Of a stretch of DNA of 64,000 nt, positions 58,636-64,000 are shown one piece after another (within the stretch, counting starts at the first letter, position 1; each line of letters opens with the position of its first letter). The stretch comes from Nocardia beijingensis NBRC 16342 (GTDB taxonomy: Bacteria > Actinomycetota > Actinomycetes > Mycobacteriales > Mycobacteriaceae). The stretch spans positions 1 through 64,000 of the forward strand of contig NZ_BDBC01000038.1 of the NCBI RefSeq assembly GCF_001612785.1, given 5' to 3'. The notes under the pieces were generated by a model. That model did not search any database, was not told where the DNA came from, and was given only the letters and a program-made list of their open reading frames with translations. A program made the translations under genes and the position numbers.

Positions 58636-61056
58636 ATGCCGCGTCCGCCGAACCATGCGGGTCCACAGGCCGCCGCGGCGGCGCCCGACGGCGAATCGCG
58701 GCCCGCGCGGCGGCGGATCGCCGGTGCACTCGCGTTGGTGTGCGTGATAGCTGTGCTGGTCGCCGCAGGACTCGCGATACATCTGTTCAGTGCGCGGACC
58801 GCTGAACTGATATGGCTGGCGGCCACGGTGACCGCGCTCGTTCCGGCGACGGCATGGGTGCTGTCGGATCTGCTGAAGCGGCGCTACGGCGCCGATTTGC
58901 TCGCTCTGGTGGCATTGGTCGGTGCGGTGGTCGTCGGTGAGTACTTCGCCGGCGCCCTGATCGCGCTTATGGTGGCCACGGGGCGGGCGCTGGAGGCGTA
59001 CGCGGGACGCCGCGCCGGACATGACCTGTCCGCCTTGTTGCGCCGGGCCCCGGCGCAGGCACATCGCCGCCGCCGCGACGGCATCGAGACCGTCGCCGCG
59101 ACAGCGATTACGCCCGGAGATCTCGTCGTGGTTCTGCCGGGTGAGACGGTGCCGGTCGACGGCGTTCTCACCACAGCGGGAGTCTTCGACGAATCGGCGC
59201 TGACGGGGGAGCCGGTCCCCGTGGTGCGCCGGGCGAATACCGAGGTGCGCAGCGGCGTGGTCAACGCGGGCGCGGCCGTGGACATCCGAGCCGCGGCGAC
59301 GGTCGAGTCCAGCACCTATGCCGGCATCGTGACGCTGGCGCGGCAGGCTGCGGCCGCGGCAGCTCCTACCGTGCGGCTGGCCGATCGCGTCGCGGTGTGG
59401 TTTTTGCCGGTGGCTCTCGCCGTCGCGGGCGCCGCCTGGCTGTTAACGGGGGATCCGGTCCGGGCGGTGGCGGTGGTCGTCACGGCGACGCCGTGCCCGC
59501 TGCTGCTGGCAGTGCCGGTCGCGATCACGGCCGGGATGTCGCGGACAGCACGGGCGGGTGTGGTGGTGAAAGACGGTGCCGCGCTCGAGACTCTGGGGCA
59601 GGCGCGTTGCCTGGCAATGGACAAGACCGGCACCGTGACGGTCGGACGGCCGGAGGTGCTCGACATCGTCACCGCGCCCGGCATCCGCGCCGAGCAGGTG
59701 CTACGTCAAGCAGCGGCGGTGGAGGAATTCTCGCCGCATGTGCTCGCGCGGGCGGTGGTCGCCGCGGCGGCGGCACGCGGTACAGAGCGGGCGGTCGCGG
59801 CCGGGGTCTCGGAAGAACCTGGGCAGGGGGCGACCGGGATGGTCGATGGCCACGTGGTACGGGTCGGCCGGCTTCCGGCGCAGACGGAGCCCGCACCGTG
59901 GGCGCTGGCGGCGCTGCGACGGGCGCGGCTGGATCTGGCCGCCGTGGTGTGGGTGTGCGTCGATCAACAGCCCGTGGCAGCGCTGCTGGTGCGCGACCGC
60001 ATTCGGGTCGACGCGGAGCGAACGATGCGCAGACTGCGCTCGGCGGGTCTGCGACGACTGCTCATGCTGACCGGCGACCGAGTGGACAACGCGGCCGAGG
60101 TCGCCCGTCTGCTCGGCCTCACCGAAGTCGTCGCGGACGCCGACCCCGCCGACAAGATCGCCGCCATCAGCGCGGAACGCCACAACGGTGTGACGGTGAT
60201 GGTCGGCGACGGAGTGAACGACGCGCCCGCGCTGGCGGCCGCCGATGTCGGTGTCGCTCTGGGCTCGCGCGGGTCGACGGCGGCGGTACAGGCTGCCGAC
60301 GCGGTGATCGTGGACGACCGCATCGACCGGCTCGCCGATGCGGTGGAGATCGCTCAGCGGTCACATCGTCTGGCGGTGCAGAGCGCGACGGCCGGGATGG
60401 CGATGTCACTTGCGGCGATGATCGCCGCGGCTTTCGGACTGCTGATGCCCGCGGCCGGCGCGCTCTTGCAGGAGGGCATCGATGTCGCGGTGATCTTGAA
60501 CGCCTTGCGCGCGCTGCGGGTGCATCGGGGTCGGCCGACCGCGGCGATCGAGCCGCTGGTAGCCCGCTTCACGCGTGAGCACGGCAGGCTGCGGACCGCA
60601 CGCGCGTCCGTACGGCAGGCGGCCGACGCCCTGTCGAGTGGTCCAGGACCGGATGCCGACGCCGCGGTCCGCCGCGCGTTCGAACTCCTGGTGGACGACA
60701 TACTGCCGCATGAGCACGCCGAGGAATCGGAACTGTATCCCGCGTTGACCGGCTATCTGCGCGATCCGGAGGCGATGGTGACGATGAGCAGAGAGCACAC
60801 CGAGATCGAACGCCTCATCCGACGTATCGGCCGTCACCTCGACGATGCACCGCAAGGAATCCGCGCGGACCAGATCGATGATCTGCGTGCCACGCTCTAT
60901 GGCCTGGATGCCGTGCTCACCCTGCATTTCGCGCAGGAAGACGAAGCATTGTTCACCTTGGCGCCGTCGGTCGAAATTCCCTGCCCGGTTCTGTCTGATG
61001 ACCTAGGTCCCAGCGCCCGAGGGGCGGCCGACTCTGCTGCGGTCGCCCGCGAGTGA
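58636..61056 (+). CDS. P1B-5 metal ATPase with C-terminal hemerythrin domain
   Basis: An 806-residue pump. It has the actuator TGE (SALTGEPVPVV), the membrane metal motif TPCPLL in TATPCPLLLAVPVAI (in place of CPC), the catalytic DKTGTVTVG and GDGVNDAPALAAADVG. From about residue 680 a hemerythrin-like helical bundle follows with histidines and acidic ligands (ILPHEHAEESELYPAL, REHTEIERL and LHFAQEDEALF). TPC plus a hemerythrin tail defines subgroup P1B-5, proposed to export nickel or iron. The N-terminal metal-binding HMA domain is missing. ATG 58636 is chosen over 58432 because upstream sequence holds the boxes. Confidence 0.92.
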   Translation: MPRPPNHAGPQAAAAAPDGESRPARRRIAGALALVCVIAVLVAAGLAIHLFSARTAELIWLAATVTALVPATAWVLSDLLKRRYGADLLALVALVGAVVVGEYFAGALIALMVATGRALEAYAGRRAGHDLSALLRRAPAQAHRRRRDGIETVAATAITPGDLVVVLPGETVPVDGVLTTAGVFDESALTGEPVPVVRRANTEVRSGVVNAGAAVDIRAAATVESSTYAGIVTLARQAAAAAAPTVRLADRVAVWFLPVALAVAGAAWLLTGDPVRAVAVVVTATPCPLLLAVPVAITAGMSRTARAGVVVKDGAALETLGQARCLAMDKTGTVTVGRPEVLDIVTAPGIRAEQVLRQAAAVEEFSPHVLARAVVAAAAARGTERAVAAGVSEEPGQGATGMVDGHVVRVGRLPAQTEPAPWALAALRRARLDLAAVVWVCVDQQPVAALLVRDRIRVDAERTMRRLRSAGLRRLLMLTGDRVDNAAEVARLLGLTEVVADADPADKIAAISAERHNGVTVMVGDGVNDAPALAAADVGVALGSRGSTAAVQAADAVIVDDRIDRLADAVEIAQRSHRLAVQSATAGMAMSLAAMIAAAFGLLMPAAGALLQEGIDVAVILNALRALRVHRGRPTAAIEPLVARFTREHGRLRTARASVRQAADALSSGPGPDADAAVRRAFELLVDDILPHEHAEESELYPALTGYLRDPEAMVTMSREHTEIERLIRRIGRHLDDAPQGIRADQIDDLRATLYGLDAVLTLHFAQEDEALFTLAPSVEIPCPVLSDDLGPSARGAADSAAVARE
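60998..61011. promoter_or_regulatory. DosR-like box upstream of the PfkB gene
   Basis: GGGACCTAGGTCAT on the minus strand, with GGAC-CTAG-GTC core. It lies in the last codons of the P1B ATPase, 142 bp ahead of the kinase start. Confidence 0.4.
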
Positions 61057-61152
61057 GCAGAGTATCCGGTACCGGGCCGAGACAAGTTCCTCCGCCGGAC
61101 AGACGTCCGGGCCGGGAACGGAGTTGTCGGGGGCGGCATCGAGGAGGCTTCC

Positions 61153-62154
61153 ATGGGCCGGATCGTGACTTTGACGATGAACCCCGCGATCGATCTCGCG
61201 ACACGGGTGGCCAAGGTGGTGCCGACGGACAAGATGCGTTGCGCGACACCACGCTACGACCCTGGTGGCGGCGGCATCAACGTCGCGCGCACGGTGGCCG
61301 AACTGGGTGCCGAGGTGACGGCGGTGTTCCCCATGGGCGGCCCGCCCGGCCGGCTGTTGGAGCAGTTGGTGCGCGACACCGGCGTGCCGCCGCGGCCGGT
61401 GCAGGTGGCCGAATCGACCCGGGAGAGTCTCTCGGTCACCGAGACGTCGAGCGAGGAGCAGTATCGGTTCGTTTTTCCGGGCCCTCGGCTGACCGATCCG
61501 GAACAGCATCGCTGCTTGGCCGAGGTCGAACGCGCTGTGCTCGGCGCGGATTATCTCGTGGCTAGTGGCACTCTCCCGCCGGGTGCGTCCGCGGACTTCT
61601 ACCAGATCCTCACCGATCTCGTCGGCGACCTGGGTGTGCGGGTGGTGCTGGATACTTCCGGCAACGCGTTGCGCAGTGTGCGCCGCGGCGTCCATCTGAT
61701 CAAACCGAGCGCGCGGGAACTCGGCGACTACGCCGGGCATCCGCTGATCGAGCGCGCCGAACAGCTGGCGCAAGCCCGCCGCCTCATTACCGCCGGAATG
61801 ACGGAGATCGTGTTGCTGTCCCTCGGCGCCGCGGGCGCGCTTGTGGTGACGCGGGATTCGCACGAATGGTTCGCGCCTATTCCGGCGCGGGTGCGCAGTG
61901 GAATCGGGGCCGGTGATGCGATGGTCGGGGGCGTCGTGGTGGGTCTGGCGCGGGGGTACGAGTTGTCCGAGGCGGTGCGTCTGGGTGTCGCCGCGGCGAC
62001 CGCGGCGCTCGCCACCACCGGTACCGGACCCGGCCGCCGCGAGCACATCGCGCAGCTGTACCGACAGCAACCGCGCGACACCGGTTCCACAGCCGACGTC
62101 GACGACGTGGCGCGGCCGGCGGCTACCCAGCTGCAGGAGCGGTCGCCGCGATGA
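61153..62154 (+). CDS. PfkB-family phosphofructokinase
   Basis: A 333-residue ribokinase-fold kinase. MNPAIDLATRV and PGGGGINVARTVAELGAEVTA at the N-terminus define the 1-phosphofructokinase/PfkB group; RSGIGAGDAMVGGVVVG near 245-261 holds the catalytic Asp and anion hole. The likely reaction is phosphorylation of fructose 6-phosphate or a related sugar phosphate. Rv2029c, the dormancy-regulated pfkB of mycobacteria, is the closest analogue by context. ATG 61153 has GGAGG in front; its end overlaps the ABC ATPase start by 4 nt. Confidence 0.91.
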   Translation: MGRIVTLTMNPAIDLATRVAKVVPTDKMRCATPRYDPGGGGINVARTVAELGAEVTAVFPMGGPPGRLLEQLVRDTGVPPRPVQVAESTRESLSVTETSSEEQYRFVFPGPRLTDPEQHRCLAEVERAVLGADYLVASGTLPPGASADFYQILTDLVGDLGVRVVLDTSGNALRSVRRGVHLIKPSARELGDYAGHPLIERAEQLAQARRLITAGMTEIVLLSLGAAGALVVTRDSHEWFAPIPARVRSGIGAGDAMVGGVVVGLARGYELSEAVRLGVAAATAALATTGTGPGRREHIAQLYRQQPRDTGSTADVDDVARPAATQLQERSPR

Positions 62155-63065
62155 CGGAGTCTGCGATCACCATCGCCGGCCTGAGGAAATCGTTCGGTCC
62201 CGCGAAGGCGCTCGACGGACTGGACCTGACCGTAGGCAGCGGTGAGATCCATGGCTTTCTGGGGCCGAACGGCTCGGGCAAGACGACGACGATTCGTATT
62301 CTTTTGGGACTGCTGCGTGCGGATTCCGGGACGGTGCGGCTGCTCGGCGGTGATCCGTGGTCGGACGCGGTCGCTTTGCACGCGCGATTGGCCTACGTGC
62401 CAGGTGAGGTCCTCCTCTGGCCCGGTATCACCGGCGGTGAGGTGATCGACTTGATGGGCCGTCTGCGTGGCGGCGTCGACCAGCGTCGCCGCGCCGAATT
62501 GCTGGAGCGATTCGATCTCGATCCGCACCAGAAGGCGCGTGCCTACTCGAGGGGCAACCGGCAGAAGGTCGCGCTTGTCGCGGCGCTGGCCTCGGACGCG
62601 GAACTGCTGTTGCTCGATGAACCGACCGTTGGGCTCGACCCGCTCAAGGAAGCCGAATTCCAGCGCTGTATCGCGGAATCGAAGAACGAGGGCAGGACCG
62701 TCCTGCTGTCCAGTCACATTCTGGCCGAGGTGGAGGCGCTGTGCGATCGGGTGAGCATCATCCGGCGTGGGCGCACCGTGGAAAGCGGCACCTTGTCCGA
62801 GCTGCGGCATCTGACTCGCACCACGATCACTGTCGAAACCCTTCGGCCGTTGACGGGTCTGGACGCGGTGACGGGCGTGCACGACCTCCTCCGCAACGGC
62901 ACTCGGGCCAAGTTCGACGTCGATACCGCGCACCTCGACGCCGTGACACGCGTACTCGCCGATCTGGGCGTGCGTAGCCTCACCAGCACGCCGCCCACGC
63001 TCGAGGACATCTTCCTGCGCCACTACGGCGCCGCTTCGTCCCCTCCAGGGGAGGAGGACCGGTGA
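62151..63065 (+). CDS. ABC transporter ATP-binding protein (polyketide/drug exporter type)
   Basis: A 304-residue ATPase. GPNGSGKTTTIRILLGLL is Walker A, the signature loop reads YSRGNRQKVALVAAL (non-canonical for LSGGQ), and LLLLDEPTVGLDPLKEAEF is Walker B, with the switch His in LLSSHILAEVEAL. The extra C-terminal region resembles DrrA-like exporters. ATG 62151 overlaps the kinase stop (ATGA). It pairs with the permease that follows. Substrate unknown. Confidence 0.93.
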   Translation: MTESAITIAGLRKSFGPAKALDGLDLTVGSGEIHGFLGPNGSGKTTTIRILLGLLRADSGTVRLLGGDPWSDAVALHARLAYVPGEVLLWPGITGGEVIDLMGRLRGGVDQRRRAELLERFDLDPHQKARAYSRGNRQKVALVAALASDAELLLLDEPTVGLDPLKEAEFQRCIAESKNEGRTVLLSSHILAEVEALCDRVSIIRRGRTVESGTLSELRHLTRTTITVETLRPLTGLDAVTGVHDLLRNGTRAKFDVDTAHLDAVTRVLADLGVRSLTSTPPTLEDIFLRHYGAASSPPGEEDR

Positions 63066-64000
63066 ACACCGCCCTGATTTCGCGACCGATACCGCGTGCA
63101 GAGCTTTCCGGGGCAGGTACGCTGCTGCGTTTCGCGCTATGGCGCGAGCGGTTCTCGCTGCCGTGCTGGCTGCTCGGCGCCGCCGCGCTGCTCGCCTTGC
63201 AGTCGGTCGGTAGTCAGCGCTTCTATGACACACCGTGGAAACTCGCGCAGCTGCGCGAGACGGTGAGCGCCAGTGCGGCTGCCGTCGCCATGGGCGGGCC
63301 GACCCAGTTGCTGACGAGCATTGGCGGAGAGATCGTGTTCGAGATACTCGCGTATCTGGCGGTTGTGGTCGCGTTGATGAACATGTTCCTGGTCGGCAGG
63401 CATACTCGCTCGGACGAGGAGACCGGGCGAGCGGAACTGCTCCGCTCGGCGCGGGTGGGGCGCCGGGCTCCGGCCGTCGCCGCGCTGACACTGGCGGGGC
63501 TGGCCGATATCGCCGTCGTTGTGGTGGTCTTCGCCGCCGCTGTCGGAACCGGACTTCCGGCGGGTGGCTCACTGCTGCTGGGCGTGGTCACCGGGGGCGT
63601 GGGTGTCACGTTCGCCGCCGTCACCGCCGTCGCCGCGCAGATCTTCGAGAATCCGCGCAGCGTCTACGGGGCGGTCGGGCTGGCTGTGGCGGCCGCCTAC
63701 GTGGCGCGGGCGATCGGCGATGTGGGCAGTGGAGCAACCTCCTGGGTATCGCCGATCGGGTGGGCCCAGCGCAGCTACCCCTACGCCGGCGACCGCTGGT
63801 GGACGGTGCTGCTGTTCGCCGCCGCGTCTGTCGCGCTCACCGGTTCGGCGTTCGCTCTGCTGGACCGGCGCGACTTCGGCGCCGGACTGCTCCCCTATGG
63901 CACCGGGCCCGCGACGGCGTCTTGGGCGTTGGGCTCGCCGCTGGGCCTGGCCTGGCGGTTGCAGCGCGGTTCGCTGGCCGGATGGACTGTGGGCGTATTC
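63062..64000 (+). CDS. ABC-2-type exporter permease (partial at right edge)
   Basis: Starts with GTG 63062, overlapping the ATP-binding gene's stop (GTGA), and stays open to the window end (313 codons). It reads MNTALISRPIPRAELSG, then hydrophobic segments separated by polar loops: LPCWLLGAAALLALQSV, IVFEILAYLAVVVALMNMFLV, and several beyond 63480. RHTRSDEETGRAELLRSARVGR is typical of the polyketide-antibiotic exporter permeases with about twelve helices. The C-terminus lies outside the window. Confidence 0.88.
   Translation, partial: MNTALISRPIPRAELSGAGTLLRFALWRERFSLPCWLLGAAALLALQSVGSQRFYDTPWKLAQLRETVSASAAAVAMGGPTQLLTSIGGEIVFEILAYLAVVVALMNMFLVGRHTRSDEETGRAELLRSARVGRRAPAVAALTLAGLADIAVVVVVFAAAVGTGLPAGGSLLLGVVTGGVGVTFAAVTAVAAQIFENPRSVYGAVGLAVAAAYVARAIGDVGSGATSWVSPIGWAQRSYPYAGDRWWTVLLFAAASVALTGSAFALLDRRDFGAGLLPYGTGPATASWALGSPLGLAWRLQRGSLAGWTVGVF

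Overview
The window is high-GC actinobacterial DNA. Long GC-rich genes, GTG starts, 4-nt gene overlaps (ATGA/GTGA), Tat signals, TetR/MerR regulators, wax-ester-synthase and mycobacterial-dormancy-type genes point to the Corynebacteriales. A Nocardia-like organism is the best guess; no rRNA or other phylogenetic marker is present, so genus is inference.

Region 1 (1-2978): the C-terminal part of a WD40-repeat protein running in from the left edge, a small HATPase_c anti-sigma-type ATPase, a MerR-like regulator and a roughly 650-bp stretch with no convincing gene.

Region 2 (2979-24246): a surface-polysaccharide locus of the Wzx/Wzy type. It has a polyprenyl phosphoglycosyltransferase (22726), five glycosyltransferases, a flippase, a polymerase-like membrane protein, a Wzz/ParA-like chain-length protein, a Tat-type lipoprotein with a parallel-beta-helix fold, a double GNAT protein and a HemL-like aminotransferase. 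A nucleotide-sugar module (nucleotidylyltransferase, two Zn-finger C-methyltransferase-type proteins, RmlC-like epimerase, NAD epimerase, PIG-L deacetylase) probably supplies an unusual branched or deoxy sugar. Genes on the minus strand are almost all joined by 4-nt overlaps; one junction appears to use a CTG start.

Region 3 (24447-32484): small regulated accessory units: an orphan membrane protein; a TetR repressor divergent from an FMN reductase, an Old Yellow Enzyme and a SnoaL-like protein; a MerR/alpha-beta-hydrolase pair with a perfect MerR-type operator; and a TetR/DHA2-efflux pair. Each regulator has visible inverted repeats in its promoter.

Region 4 (32661-41780): a TetR-controlled meta-cleavage operon (flavin hydroxylase, extradiol dioxygenase, C-C hydrolase, hydratase, aldolase, acylating acetaldehyde dehydrogenase), followed by a Tat-exported amidohydrolase. 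It turns a phenolic compound into pyruvate plus acetyl-CoA. The block is bracketed by two direct copies of a 60-bp sequence (55/60 identical, 9,060 bp apart).

Region 5 (42378-64000): a cluster whose content resembles the mycobacterial DosR dormancy regulon: universal stress proteins, Acg-type nitroreductase, PEP-synthase-like enzyme, flavodoxin-like protein, CtpF-like P-type ATPase, wax ester synthase, Rv2004c-like kinase, P1B-5 ATPase fused to hemerythrin, PfkB kinase and an ABC exporter. Several intergenic regions carry 14-bp motifs close to the DosR box (GGGACTTTNGGCCC). A frameshifted universal-stress gene and a collapsed SDR gene lie within it. The last gene, an ABC permease, runs off the right edge.
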